In this document: piece by piece, positions 33,296 to 41,753 of the stretch | How positions within the stretch are numbered: position 1 is the first letter of the stretch | How the letters are laid out: each line of letters begins with the position of its first letter | NCBI RefSeq assembly: GCF_003355155.1 | Contig: NZ_CP031320.1 | Location: 7,082,519 to 7,146,518 of the forward strand | From: Streptomyces armeniacus | Lineage (GTDB): Bacteria; Actinomycetota; Actinomycetes; Streptomycetales; Streptomycetaceae | Direction of reading: 5' to 3' | Length of the DNA stretch: 64,000 nucleotides | Program-made: the position numbers and the translations under genes | The notes under the pieces: generated by a model | Database searches by the model: none | What the model was told of the DNA's origin: nothing | The model's input: the letters and a program-made list of their open reading frames with translations, nothing else

Positions 33296-35221
33296 TCACC
33301 CGGCCGCCTCCGCGGCGCGGTCGGCGGACGAGGTGTCGGACAGGGCCTCGCCCGTGTAGTCGGCCCAGATGCGGTCGGGTATGCCGCGCGCGGGGCCGTC
33401 GAGCGCGGTCTGCTCGGACGTCCCGTGCCGCTCGCCGAACACGCCGACGGCGGTGGCCAGTTCGGGCGTGTAGCCGACGTGCCAGGCGGCCTTCCTGTCG
33501 TCCGAGGGCCCGGACACCACGGCCACGGGGAGCCCGTACGGGAGCTTCGCGGGGACGCCGGGGACGCCGCGGCCCCTGTCAGCTCCGCCGCCCGCGCCAC
33601 TGTCGTCCGCGCCCTGCCATCCGTCCGCGCCCTGCCATCCGTACGGGTCCGTGAGGCCGTCCGTGACCAGGCCGGCCGTCTCGCGCTCGACGGCACGGCC
33701 GCCCACGGAGTCCGGCAGCCGGGCGCGTTCGCCGCCGCGGACCGCGGACTTCACGACCGACGGGGTGACCTTCGTGCCCTCGCGGCCGAGCGTCGCGTAG
33801 ACGCCCGCCAGCTCCATGGGGCTGACGCCGACCAGGCCCAGCCGTACGGCGCCGCGGGCGCCGTAGCCGCCGGTGTCCGGGTCCACGCCGAGGTCCACGG
33901 CGGTCTTCCGTACGTGCGCCGTTCCCTTGCCCTCCGTCGGCCTCACGGCGGCCTGCTCCCCGTCCGAGTACCGCCGTACCTTCCGCTGCAGCGCCGCGGC
34001 GTCCGCGATGGGCTGGAAGGCCGGGCCCGACTGGTAGTCGGAGCGGGTGGCGTTGCTGAGGTAGTGCCGGGTGTAGTCGCGGCCGCCGTAGAGGGCGACC
34101 ACGTGGCCGGTCTCCGGTGCCACGGAGACGGCGCCGCCCTGTACGTCCCTGCCCGCGCCCTTGGCCTCGCCGTCCTCGCCGTCGAGGTGCCGCGCGACGG
34201 CCTTCTCCAGGGCCCGCTGCCGGGCGCGGTCGATGGTGAGGGTGATCGTCCAGCCGCCTGCGGCCAGTTCCTGCTCGCTGACGCCGGATTCGAGCAGCTC
34301 CCGCCGGGCGGCGTCCACGAAGTAGCCGGCCTGCCCGCCCAGTCCGGGAGCGGGACTGGGCGCCACGGGCGCGGGGAACCGCATGCGGCGCCGTTCCGCG
34401 CCGTCGAGCCAGCCGCTGTCCACCATGTTGTCCAGTACGTAGTTCCAGCGCGCCTTGATCTGCTTCTTCACGGCGGGTTCGGCCGCGGACCAGTCGTACT
34501 GGCTGGGTGCCTGCAGCAGCGCCGCGAGGTAGGCGCCCTGGGCGACGGTGAGGTCCTCGACGTTCCGGTCGTAGTACGCGCGTGCCGCGGCCTGGATGCC
34601 GTACGCGACGCGACCGAAGTAGCTGGTGTTGAGATATCCGGCGAGGATCTCGTCCTTCGAGTTCCGCTGGTCGACCTTGAGGGAGATGACCATCTCCCGC
34701 GCCTTGCGGGTGAGGGTCTGCTCCTGGCTGAGGTAGTAGTTCTTGACGTACTGCTGGGTGATCGTCGAGCCGCCCTGAGTGCCCTTGCCCAGCGCGGTGT
34801 TGGCCAGGCCGCGTGCGAGGCCCACCGGGTCGAGGCCGGCGTCCTCGTAGAACGACTTGTTCTCGGCCGCGACGAACGCGTGCCGCACCGCCTCGGGCAC
34901 CCGCCCGATCGGCACGGACTCGCGGTTGATGTCACCGGTGCGGGCGGCGACGGTGCCGTCGCTGTACAGGTACACGTTGCTCTGCGCCTGCGCCTGCCGG
35001 TTGGCCTCGGGGACGTCGACGGTGAAGTACAGGACGGTGAACGCGCCGGTCGGCAGCAGGATGAGCACGAGGAGCGCGGCGAGCAGCTTCCTCCATGTGA
35101 GGAGTCTGCGGATGCCCGTTCTGCCCGGCCGGGTCCCGCGCGTGCGCTGCTTCCGGTGCTTCCTCTGCTTCGTGATCCTGTTCGTGATCCCGGCTGCCGG
35201 GATCCGCCACCTGGTACGCAT
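33296..35221 (-). CDS. class A penicillin-binding protein with intact glycosyltransferase and degenerate transpeptidase
   Basis: 641 residues. Cytoplasmic basic tail, one membrane anchor at about 45-67, then the GT51 peptidoglycan glycosyltransferase (about 95-265) with catalytic Glu120 in AAENKSFYED, GGSTITQQYVKNY and EILAGYLNTSYFGR all preserved. The transpeptidase-like domain (about 325-605) keeps the fold landmarks but has lost every active-site motif. SxxK reads P400-A-F-Q403 (in SGPAFQP), SxN is absent near 428-436, and KTGT reads VSGP (569-572) before a conserved AWHVGYTPELATAVGVFG. It should polymerise glycan strands but not cross-link or bind beta-lactams. ATG 35221 has a GAGGGTGG box. 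It lies downstream of the two-component operon. Confidence 0.88.
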   Translation of the reverse strand: MRTRWRIPAAGITNRITKQRKHRKQRTRGTRPGRTGIRRLLTWRKLLAALLVLILLPTGAFTVLYFTVDVPEANRQAQAQSNVYLYSDGTVAARTGDINRESVPIGRVPEAVRHAFVAAENKSFYEDAGLDPVGLARGLANTALGKGTQGGSTITQQYVKNYYLSQEQTLTRKAREMVISLKVDQRNSKDEILAGYLNTSYFGRVAYGIQAAARAYYDRNVEDLTVAQGAYLAALLQAPSQYDWSAAEPAVKKQIKARWNYVLDNMVDSGWLDGAERRRMRFPAPVAPSPAPGLGGQAGYFVDAARRELLESGVSEQELAAGGWTITLTIDRARQRALEKAVARHLDGEDGEAKGAGRDVQGGAVSVAPETGHVVALYGGRDYTRHYLSNATRSDYQSGPAFQPIADAAALQRKVRRYSDGEQAAVRPTEGKGTAHVRKTAVDLGVDPDTGGYGARGAVRLGLVGVSPMELAGVYATLGREGTKVTPSVVKSAVRGGERARLPDSVGGRAVERETAGLVTDGLTDPYGWQGADGWQGADDSGAGGGADRGRGVPGVPAKLPYGLPVAVVSGPSDDRKAAWHVGYTPELATAVGVFGERHGTSEQTALDGPARGIPDRIWADYTGEALSDTSSADRAAEAAG

Positions 35222-35313
35222 GGCGCCACCCTCGGAGACGGAGATCTTGGCGGGTGCAAGGCGGCATGTCGGACGGTGCTCGGAGATGTATCAGCCGTGT
35301 ATCGGTCTGCCAT

Positions 35314-35439
35314 CGGTCCGTCGGGTACGGGCGACGGTCAGTCGCGTACGGGCGACGGTCCGGCGCGTACGGACGGCGGTCCGGCGCGTACAGGTGGCGG
35401 TCCGGCGGGTACGGGCGGCGGTCAGTCGCGTACGGGCGC
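35314..35439. repeat. 21-bp tandem repeat, six units
   Basis: Six direct units of 21 bp, consensus CGGTCCGGCGCGTACGGGCGG, starting at 35314, 35335, 35356, 35377, 35398 and 35419. The last unit contains the stop of the histidine kinase gene. The array fills the gap to the PBP gene. Units 2 and 6 share TCAGTCGC, units 3-4 TCCGGCGC, showing expansion from within. Confidence 0.9.
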
Positions 35440-36711
35440 GGGGTCCGCAATCGGCAGCCGTACGGTGGCGATCGCCCCGCCGTCGTCCGCGTTGCCGAAC
35501 TCCAGGGCGGCGCCGAGGACTTCCGCCTGCCCGCGGGCGATGGTCAGGCCGAGCCCCTGGCCGCGGCCGCGCTCCTTGGCACCCGTACGGAACCGCTTCG
35601 GGCCGTCCCTGAGCAGATCCTCCGGATAGCCGGGGCCGTGGTCGCGTACGGTCACCGTCCCGCCGTCTGCCGACACCTCCACCGTCACCTCGACCGGGGG
35701 CCGGCCGTGCCGGTGGGCGTTGACGAGGAGGTTCGCGACGATGCGTTCCAGCCGCCGCGGATCCGTCCACACCTTCCCGCCGTCCCCGCTGATCCCGCCG
35801 TCCCTGCCGTCCCCGTCCTCCGCGGATCCGGCTCCCTCCAGGCGCAGTTCGGCGGGCAGCGCGGCGCGCGCGACGGCCTCCTCCACCAGGGGTCCGACCG
35901 CGCACGCCGTCAGATCCGCCTCCTCGGCGCCCGCGTCCAGCCGGGAGATCTCCAGCAGGTCCTCCACGAGGGTGCTGAGGACCCGCGCCCGGTCCCGTAC
36001 GTATCCGGCGGCCTCGCCGCCGGGGAGCAGTTCCGCCGCGGTGACCAGGCCCATGAGCGGCGTGCGCAGTTCGTGCGCGACGTCGGCCGTGAACCGCTGC
36101 TCACTGCGCAGCCGTTCCTGGAGCGCCGCGGCCATCGAGTCGACCGCACGGGAGATCTCGGCGATCTCGTCGTCCGGGCGGGGCTTCGCGCCGATCCTGG
36201 CGTTCAGGTCGCCGGCCGCGATGCGCCGCGCGGTGCCCGCGGCGGTGCGCAGCCGGCGGCTCATGCGCGCGGCCGTCAGGGCGCCGATCGGGAGGACGAC
36301 GGCGGTGGTGACCAGCCCCGCGACGACGATGTTGGTGTCGAGCGCGCCGATGTCCCGCATGGTGGTGCGCATGTCGACGCGTACGGACAGCACCCGGTCC
36401 CCTGCGGGGCGCGCGGCCCACATCGAGGGCCCGCCGGGCCCGCCCGTGTACTCGGTGCCCTGCCGGCCGTCCCGTACGAGCTCCCGCAACTCGTCCGGCA
36501 CGTTCCGGGCGTCGAGTTCGGCACCGGAGCCCGCCACGTCCCCGGTGCGGGCGTAGGCGGCCGCGGCGCGGTCGAGTGTCGTACGGGCGGTCTGCCGCGC
36601 CTGGGACAGCTCGTGGTCGCGGGAGGCGTTGTGTACGAGTACGCCGACCGCCGCCGCCACGGCACACGTCGCCGCCGCCACCAGGAGGACGATCCGCCAT
36701 CGAAGTGCCAT
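35422..36711 (-). CDS. sensor histidine kinase
   Basis: 429 residues. Membrane helix at about 7-25, an extracytoplasmic sensor of about 100 residues, second helix near 127-150, then HAMP (RRLRTAAGTARRIAAGDL), HisKA with the phospho-acceptor in ADVAHELRTPL, and an HATPase domain (LLVNAHRHGRPP as N box, VRDHGPGYP as G1, GRGQGLGLTIARG as G2). It autophosphorylates and signals to the response regulator directly upstream (2-nt gap). The short extracytoplasmic domain resembles cell-envelope sensors such as CseC/AfsQ2, but the stimulus is not deducible. The C-terminus ends inside a 21-bp repeat array. Confidence 0.9.
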   Translation of the reverse strand: MALRWRIVLLVAAATCAVAAAVGVLVHNASRDHELSQARQTARTTLDRAAAAYARTGDVAGSGAELDARNVPDELRELVRDGRQGTEYTGGPGGPSMWAARPAGDRVLSVRVDMRTTMRDIGALDTNIVVAGLVTTAVVLPIGALTAARMSRRLRTAAGTARRIAAGDLNARIGAKPRPDDEIAEISRAVDSMAAALQERLRSEQRFTADVAHELRTPLMGLVTAAELLPGGEAAGYVRDRARVLSTLVEDLLEISRLDAGAEEADLTACAVGPLVEEAVARAALPAELRLEGAGSAEDGDGRDGGISGDGGKVWTDPRRLERIVANLLVNAHRHGRPPVEVTVEVSADGGTVTVRDHGPGYPEDLLRDGPKRFRTGAKERGRGQGLGLTIARGQAEVLGAALEFGNADDGGAIATVRLPIADPAPVRD

Positions 36712-36713
36712 CG

Positions 36714-37478
36714 TCAGCGCCGCAGCTTGTAGCCGAACCCGCGGACGGTCTCGATCCGTCCGGCGCCGATCTTCGCCCGCAGCCGCTGCACATGGAGGTC
36801 GACCACGCGGGTGTCGCCGTGCCAGGCGTGGTCCCACACTCGGTTGAGCAGCGTACGGCGCTCCAGCACCACGCCCGGCGAGCGCGTGAACTCCAGCAGC
36901 AAACGCAGCTCCGTCGGGGTCAGCGCCACCACCTCGCCGCCCCGGCGCACCTCCATCCCCTTGCTGTCGACGGCCAGATCGCCGAACACCACCGTGGACC
37001 CGCCCCCTTCGCCGCCGCAGCCCGTGCCGTCGCCCGTACGGTGCGTGCCCCCGGCACCGTACGGTGCGCACGCGAAGGCCGAACGGCGCAGCAGCGAGCG
37101 GATACGGGCCACGAGGACGGCGCTCTCCACCGGCTTGACGACGTAGTCGTCGGCGCCCGCCTCCAGCCCGGACACGATGTCGAGGGAGTCGCCGCGCGCG
37201 GACATCATCAGGATCGGCGCCAGGCTCAGTTCGCGGATACGGCGGCACAGCCCGATGCCGTCGAGCTCGGGCAGCATGATGTCCAGGAGCAGCAGGTCGG
37301 GCCGCTCGTCGCGGAAGATCTCCAGCCCGGTGAGGCCGTCGCCCGCGGTGGACACGGTGAAGCCGTAGCGCTCCAGGAGCATGCGGACGGTGTTCCGGAT
37401 GACCTCGTCGTCCTCGACGATCAGCAGGTGCGCCTCGGCGGCGTCGCCGCGGCGGTGCTCGGGGTGTGCGGACGTCAT
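36714..37478 (-). CDS. OmpR/PhoB-family response regulator
   Basis: 254 residues. The receiver domain spans about 16-130, with the acidic pair EDDE, phospho-acceptor Asp in LLLLDIMLPELDG, Thr/Ser position in LMMSARGD and Lys in YVVKPVE. A Gly/Thr-rich linker follows (about 140-165), then a winged-helix effector (about 165-252: LTPTELRLLLEFTRSPGVVL, VVDLHVQRLRAKIG, ETVRGFGYKLRR). ATG 37478 overlaps the stop of the upstream lipoprotein gene (ATGA). Its closeness to a class A PBP gene invites an envelope-stress role similar to CseB of Streptomyces, but no sigE is linked. Confidence 0.9.
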   Translation of the reverse strand: MTSAHPEHRRGDAAEAHLLIVEDDEVIRNTVRMLLERYGFTVSTAGDGLTGLEIFRDERPDLLLLDIMLPELDGIGLCRRIRELSLAPILMMSARGDSLDIVSGLEAGADDYVVKPVESAVLVARIRSLLRRSAFACAPYGAGGTHRTGDGTGCGGEGGGSTVVFGDLAVDSKGMEVRRGGEVVALTPTELRLLLEFTRSPGVVLERRTLLNRVWDHAWHGDTRVVDLHVQRLRAKIGAGRIETVRGFGYKLRR

Positions 37479-38257
37479 GGTGCCGGGCTCGCCCCCCGAG
37501 GTGCCGGGCTCGTCTCCGGGGGTGCCGGGCTCGCCTCCGGTACGGGGACGACGCTGTCGATGTCCCCGTCGGGCGCGCCGCGCTGACCGGTTTCCGGCGG
37601 GACGGGCCTCATCTGCGTGCCGTTCCACCGGTACCGGGTCGTCACCCGGCCCTCCGTGCCCGGCCCGGCACCCACGCTCAGACCGGTGATGACCAGGTCC
37701 CGGCCGATGACGGCGGACGTCATTCCCGACACCCCCCAGGAGACCAGCACCGGCTGCACGGTGCGCCCGTCGGCCCGGTACACCTCGATCAGGGTGAGCC
37801 CCGAGTCCGGCTCGTCCAGCGCCACCAGCAGCTCGTCCTCGCCGTCACCCGTCAGGTCCCGGTGCACGGGCTCGCGCAGCCCGCAGGGCTGCCCCGGGCA
37901 GCGCTTGAGGCCCGCGGCGAACCGGCCGGGCACGTTCGGGTCCCTCAGGATCAGGTCCCTGACCTCCATTTCGCGCAGCCCGCCCGCCGGCACGGTGGCC
38001 TTGACCGGCGCGTACGGCTCGGTGACCCGCTCTCTCTCGTCCTCCGTCGGCGGCGTGTGCTCCGGCCACAGCGGCGATGCGCTCGGCGGCGCCGACAGGC
38101 TGGGCGCGGGACCGCCGTCCCGCGCGCCCCCCTCCGCCGCGCAGCCCGCCGCGGCGGCGGCCCCGGCCAGCAGCAGGGCGGCGACCGCGGGCACCCGTAC
38201 GCGCCCGCGCGGAGTGCGCGGGGCGGGGCCGGTGGTGCGTACGGGGACGGTGTGCAT
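37475..38257 (-). CDS. putative lipoprotein upstream of two-component system
   Basis: 260 residues. The N-terminus is RTPRGRVRVPAVAALLLAG followed by AAAAAGC, a lipobox-like end of signal peptide, so attachment at that Cys is likely. A proline-rich linker precedes a beta-rich domain with one FG-GAP-like stretch (HRDLTGDGEDELLVALDE). The C-terminus is a Pro/Ala/Ser repeat tail. It is the first gene of a lipoprotein/regulator/kinase operon (4-nt overlap with the regulator). The arrangement recalls cseA-cseB-cseC, where the lipoprotein dampens signalling. Homology to CseA is not asserted, but a modulatory role is a fair inference. Confidence 0.75.
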   Translation of the reverse strand: MHTVPVRTTGPAPRTPRGRVRVPAVAALLLAGAAAAAGCAAEGGARDGGPAPSLSAPPSASPLWPEHTPPTEDERERVTEPYAPVKATVPAGGLREMEVRDLILRDPNVPGRFAAGLKRCPGQPCGLREPVHRDLTGDGEDELLVALDEPDSGLTLIEVYRADGRTVQPVLVSWGVSGMTSAVIGRDLVITGLSVGAGPGTEGRVTTRYRWNGTQMRPVPPETGQRGAPDGDIDSVVPVPEASPAPPETSPAPRGASPAP

Positions 38258-38491
38258 CGCCGCCAGCGTACTGGCGTACGGCGCGGGCCCGGCGGGCTCC
38301 GTACGCGCACGGGCCCCGTACGGTGCTGCCTCCGCGGTCCTCCAGTGGAGCCGTACGCCGCCCGTACGCCGGCCCGCGCCGTAAGAATCCGGCCAAACGC
38401 GTAAACCTCTGCCCGCCCTTCCGCAACCAACCAGCACGCAGCGCCCCGAACGGGGCGTGTCCACGTGCTGTTGTGTGCGGGAGGACAGTGA

Positions 38492-39031
38492 ATGCCGAAC
38501 TTGAGAGAACGACTGTGGCCGGGCCGTCGGCGCCGGCGCGTACTGGGAGTCGTCGCCGCGGCCGCGCTGCTGGCCGCAGGCGCCGGCGGGGCGACGGCCG
38601 TCGCCCACCAGGGAGACGGGCAGGGAGACGGGCACCGGGGAGGCGGCGGGCACCGCGTCATCTCGACGCCGGACGCGCCGGAGGCCATCGGCCCCTACTC
38701 GCAGGGGATCTCCGCGAAGAACCTCACGTTCGTCTCCGGTCAGCTGCCCATCGACCCGAAGACCGGGTCGATTCCGGCCGGTTCGTCGATCGAGGAGCAG
38801 ACGCGGCTGGTGCTGCGCAACGTCGAGGCCATCCTCAGGGCCGACCGGATGTCCCTGAAGCAGGTCGTGTCCACCACCGTCTACGTCGCCGACCTGGACG
38901 ACTTCGAGCGGTTCAACGCCGCCTACGCCGAGTTCTTCGGCACCTCCGCGCCGCCCGCGCGGGCCACCGTCGAGGTCGCGCGCGTGCCGCGTGACGCGAA
39001 GGTCGAGATCTCCGCCATGGCCGTGCGCTGA
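38492..39031 (+). CDS. RidA/YjgF-family protein with N-terminal export signal
   Basis: 179 residues. The region from about 53 to 179 is a complete RidA domain: AIGPYSQGI at its start, FVSGQLPIDPKTG, TRLVLRNVEAILRA, TTVYVADLDDFERFN, and PARATVEVARVPRDAKVEI with the conserved Arg that anchors the substrate carboxylate. RidA enzymes hydrolyse reactive enamine/imine products of PLP enzymes and are normally cytosolic. This one starts with a basic stretch (RERLWPGRRRRR) and a hydrophobic helix VLGVVAAAALLAAGAGG, so it is secreted or membrane-tethered. The ATG has a GGGAGGA box. The next gene encodes a Tat-exported PLP enzyme, making a functional pair outside the membrane plausible. Confidence 0.88.
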   Translation: MPNLRERLWPGRRRRRVLGVVAAAALLAAGAGGATAVAHQGDGQGDGHRGGGGHRVISTPDAPEAIGPYSQGISAKNLTFVSGQLPIDPKTGSIPAGSSIEEQTRLVLRNVEAILRADRMSLKQVVSTTVYVADLDDFERFNAAYAEFFGTSAPPARATVEVARVPRDAKVEISAMAVR

Positions 39032-39201
39032 GCCCGGCTCGGCGGCCCCGGCCTCCGTTTCCGCCGGCTGCCCGCCGGCGTACCTCTGACCCGATCAACC
39101 GCCGTCCGGCCGGCGCGGTTCCACGCCGCGCCCAGCCGCTTCGATTTGCCCTGACTCATCCCTGTTTCGCGCCCTCAGTGACTCTCGAAGGAGTACACGA
39201 C

Positions 39202-40635
39202 ATGGCACCACAGAGACTGACCACCCGTACCCCCGCCGCCCGCTCCGGCTTCTCCCGCCGGGGCTTCGTCGGGCTGCTCGGCGCCGGAGCCGCCACGGCC
39301 GGGGTCGGGACCGTCGCCGGAGCGCCCTTCGCGCATGCGGCCGCGCCGGAGGGACTCACCGCCGCGCGGCTGCCCTCGCCCTCGTCGCCGGGCTACTGGG
39401 ACGCGGTGGAGCGCCTGTTCATGCTCGACAAGGACGTCCTGTTCATGAACGTCGGCACCGTCGGCTCGCCGCCCCGCGAGGTCGTCGAGATCGTCGACCG
39501 TACGCACCGCGAGGTGGCCGCCGGTGCCATCGCCGCGTACAGCGACTTCGCCGACGTACGGGCTGTCGCCGCCCGGGGCCACGGCTGCGACCCCGACGAA
39601 CTCGCCGTCTCCCACAACACCAGCGACGGCATGTCGAAGATCCTCGCCGGGCTCGCCCTCAAGGAGGGCGACGAGATCCTCACCACCAACCACGAGCACT
39701 CCGGCGGCAACGTGCCGATGGCGCTCCTGCGCGACCGGTACGGCGTACGGATCAAGCGCGTCGCGCTGCCCGTCGGCAACGACCAGCGGGCCGAGGACTA
39801 CGTGGAACTCTTCCGCGGCGCCATCACCTCACGCACCAAGGTGCTGCTGTTCTCCGCCCCCACCTACAAGACCGGCACCATGCTGCCGATCCGGATGCTC
39901 GCCGAACTCGCCCAGGAGCACGGCCTGATCAGCGTCGTGGACGGCGCGCACATCCCCGGCATGATGGCGTACGACTTCCACCAGCTCGGGGTGGACTTCC
40001 TCGCCGGAGCGGGCGCCAAGTGGCAGTGCGCACCCGGCGGCACGGGCCTGCTCTACCTCCGCAACAAGGTCCTGGACCGCTACAACCCCAACCCGCTGCC
40101 CGAGTTCTGGCCGGTGGTCTCCAGCGGCTACCCGTCCGAGGGCGGCGTGCCGCCCCGCACCGACGGGCCGAAGGAGAGCTACGACATCGCGGCCCAGCTC
40201 CAGCAGGTCGGCAACGGCAGCATGGCGATCATGGCGGGCGTGCGCCGCGCCTGCGAGGTGTGGGACCGCATCGGGCGCGAGCGCATCGAGAAGCGCGTCG
40301 TCGGGCTGTCCGACCACCTGAAGGAGCTCGTCGCCGAGCGGTGGGGCGTGAAGGCGCTGTACTCACCGAAGGACGACCCCCGTCTGACGTGCGCGCTGAC
40401 CTCGTTCGCGCCGTTCCGCGACGCGGGCGACGTGTACGACGGGGAGAAGACGACGGCACTCGTGGAGCGGCTCAAGGACGAGCACGGAATCACCATCCGC
40501 ACCAGCGACTTCCCGGTGGCCGGTTCGGACAGGCCGCACCACGTGGTCCGGGTGTCCACGCACCTCTTCCACCAGAAGAAGGACGTGGAGCGGGTCGTCG
40601 ACGCGCTGTGGAAGCTGTCAGGCACGATGCGCTGA
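39202..40635 (+). CDS. Tat-exported aminotransferase class V-fold PLP enzyme
   Basis: 477 residues. The twin-arginine signal SRRGFVGLLGAGAATAG (about 15-35) precedes a class V fold-type I PLP enzyme related to isopenicillin-N epimerase and cysteine desulfurase-like proteins. Visible landmarks are SHNTSDGMSKILAG, EILTTNHEHSGG, SVVDGAHIPGMM with the cofactor Asp/His pair, and the Schiff-base Lys in GAGAKWQCAPGGTGLLYLR (about residue 273). Tat exports folded, cofactor-loaded proteins, which suits PLP. AAGGAG lies 8-9 nt before ATG 39202. The substrate is unknown. It lies 170 bp behind the exported RidA gene on the same strand. Confidence 0.88.
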   Translation: MAPQRLTTRTPAARSGFSRRGFVGLLGAGAATAGVGTVAGAPFAHAAAPEGLTAARLPSPSSPGYWDAVERLFMLDKDVLFMNVGTVGSPPREVVEIVDRTHREVAAGAIAAYSDFADVRAVAARGHGCDPDELAVSHNTSDGMSKILAGLALKEGDEILTTNHEHSGGNVPMALLRDRYGVRIKRVALPVGNDQRAEDYVELFRGAITSRTKVLLFSAPTYKTGTMLPIRMLAELAQEHGLISVVDGAHIPGMMAYDFHQLGVDFLAGAGAKWQCAPGGTGLLYLRNKVLDRYNPNPLPEFWPVVSSGYPSEGGVPPRTDGPKESYDIAAQLQQVGNGSMAIMAGVRRACEVWDRIGRERIEKRVVGLSDHLKELVAERWGVKALYSPKDDPRLTCALTSFAPFRDAGDVYDGEKTTALVERLKDEHGITIRTSDFPVAGSDRPHHVVRVSTHLFHQKKDVERVVDALWKLSGTMR

Positions 40636-40688
40636 ACCGTACGGAGCCGCCGTACGCCGCCGTACGGTGCCGCCGTACGACTCCCTGC

Positions 40689-40730
40689 GGAACCGCCGTG
40701 CGACTCCCTGCGGAGTCGTACGGCGGTTCC
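40689..40730. terminator. strong bidirectional hairpin terminator
   Basis: GGAACCGCCGTGCGACT pairs with AGTCGTACGGCGGTTCC (one G:U) around CCCTGCGG, between convergent genes. Confidence 0.75.
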
Positions 40731-40773
40731 GTACGCGTCAGTGCCGGACGTACGCGTCAGCCGGGCTGACGCG

Positions 40774-41034
40774 TCAGGGCTGGACGATCACGTCGACGCG
40801 CTCGTTGCGCGGCGGCCGCTCCGGCTCCGACAGCGAGTTCAGCGCCCACAGGCCCACCAGGTCGGCCACGGCCACGATCACGACCGCCAGCACCAGCATG
40901 ACCAGCCGACGGCGCCGTTCGCGCCGCTGCCACTCCGCGCGCGCCCTGGCGTACGTGTCGGGGGACGGAGTGACGTTCTGCGCCAGTGAGTCGAGCGTTT
41001 CCCGGAGCCGGACCTCGGGGTCGTCCACACTCAT
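40774..41034 (-). CDS. small single-pass membrane protein following an ECF sigma factor
   Basis: 86 residues. The cytoplasmic N-terminal 50 residues (SVDDPEVRLRETLDSLAQNV, then RARAEWQRRERRRR) precede a helix LVMLVLAVVIVAVADLVGLW, with a short external tail. The start overlaps the sigma-factor stop (ATGA, 41031-41034), so the two proteins are made in fixed ratio. Size, topology and position fit a minimal anti-sigma or sigma-anchoring protein, although it has no zinc-binding HxxxCxxC motif. No family was recognised. Confidence 0.75.
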   Translation of the reverse strand: MSVDDPEVRLRETLDSLAQNVTPSPDTYARARAEWQRRERRRRLVMLVLAVVIVAVADLVGLWALNSLSEPERPPRNERVDVIVQP

Positions 41035-41753
41035 CGGTGCGTCTCCAGCGCGCGCGACAGCGCCTCCATCCCGCGGGAGATGTGCGACTTCACGGTGCCC
41101 GCGCTGATCCCCATCGCCTCGGCTATCTCCCTCTCCTTGAGGTCCATCCAGTAGCGGAGCACCAGGGCCTCGCGCTGACGGCCGGGCAGTTGCTTGAGCG
41201 CGTCGACGACCTGCCGCTGGTCCTCGTGCAGCATCGCGGTGGACTCGGCGGAGTCGATGTCGGACACCTCGACGCTCGCGTGGCGCCGCGACACCTGGAG
41301 GCGCCGTATCCGCATCCGTACGAGGTTGCACACCACAGAACGAAGGTACGCGGGGGCGGCGTCCGGCGCACGGAGCCGGTACCAGCGGTGGTGCAGCACG
41401 CAGAACGCCTCCGCGACCACGTCCTCGGCGTCCTGCTCCGCGCCCAGCAGCACGGCCAGACGCACCAGTTGGGCGTGGTACCCGTCGAACAGGCTGATCA
41501 GCGCCGACTCGCGCGCCACGTCCCGCAGGTCCACGCCGGGGTCGGCGTCCGGCGGGATCGGCGCGCCCGCCTCCGGGCCGTACGGGCCCTGGGACGTGCC
41601 GGGCGGACCGCTCCGCGCGGTGTCCTCCCGCGCCGCCGCCCCCTGCCCGTTGCTCTCTGCGGCCACTCCGGGTCCGTTGCTCCCTGTCAGTTCGGCCCCG
41701 TTGCTCCGCGCCGCACCGCCGTCCCGGTGCCAGGGCTTCTCCGTACCCCTCAC
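41031..41753 (-). CDS. SigE-family (ECF-type) RNA polymerase sigma factor
   Basis: 240 residues. A disordered, Gly/Pro-rich N-terminal extension of about 75 residues is followed by sigma-2 (FDGYHAQLVRLAVLLGAEQD, AEDVVAEAFCVLHHRWYRL, AYLRSVVCNLVRMRIRR) and sigma-4 (LKQLPGRQREALVLRYW, EREIAEAMGISAGTVKSHIS). This matches the actinobacterial SigE-family of ECF factors. GTG 41753 overlaps the upstream symporter stop (GTGA), and the downstream membrane peptide overlaps its own stop. The N-terminal extension is unusual and could be regulatory. Confidence 0.88.
   Translation of the reverse strand: MRGTEKPWHRDGGAARSNGAELTGSNGPGVAAESNGQGAAAREDTARSGPPGTSQGPYGPEAGAPIPPDADPGVDLRDVARESALISLFDGYHAQLVRLAVLLGAEQDAEDVVAEAFCVLHHRWYRLRAPDAAPAYLRSVVCNLVRMRIRRLQVSRRHASVEVSDIDSAESTAMLHEDQRQVVDALKQLPGRQREALVLRYWMDLKEREIAEAMGISAGTVKSHISRGMEALSRALETHR

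Noticed and set aside
36714..38257. Assignment as the true cseA-cseB-cseC operon
   Set aside because: No sigE upstream, and the receiver sequence differs from the CseB I recall; kept as similar architecture only.
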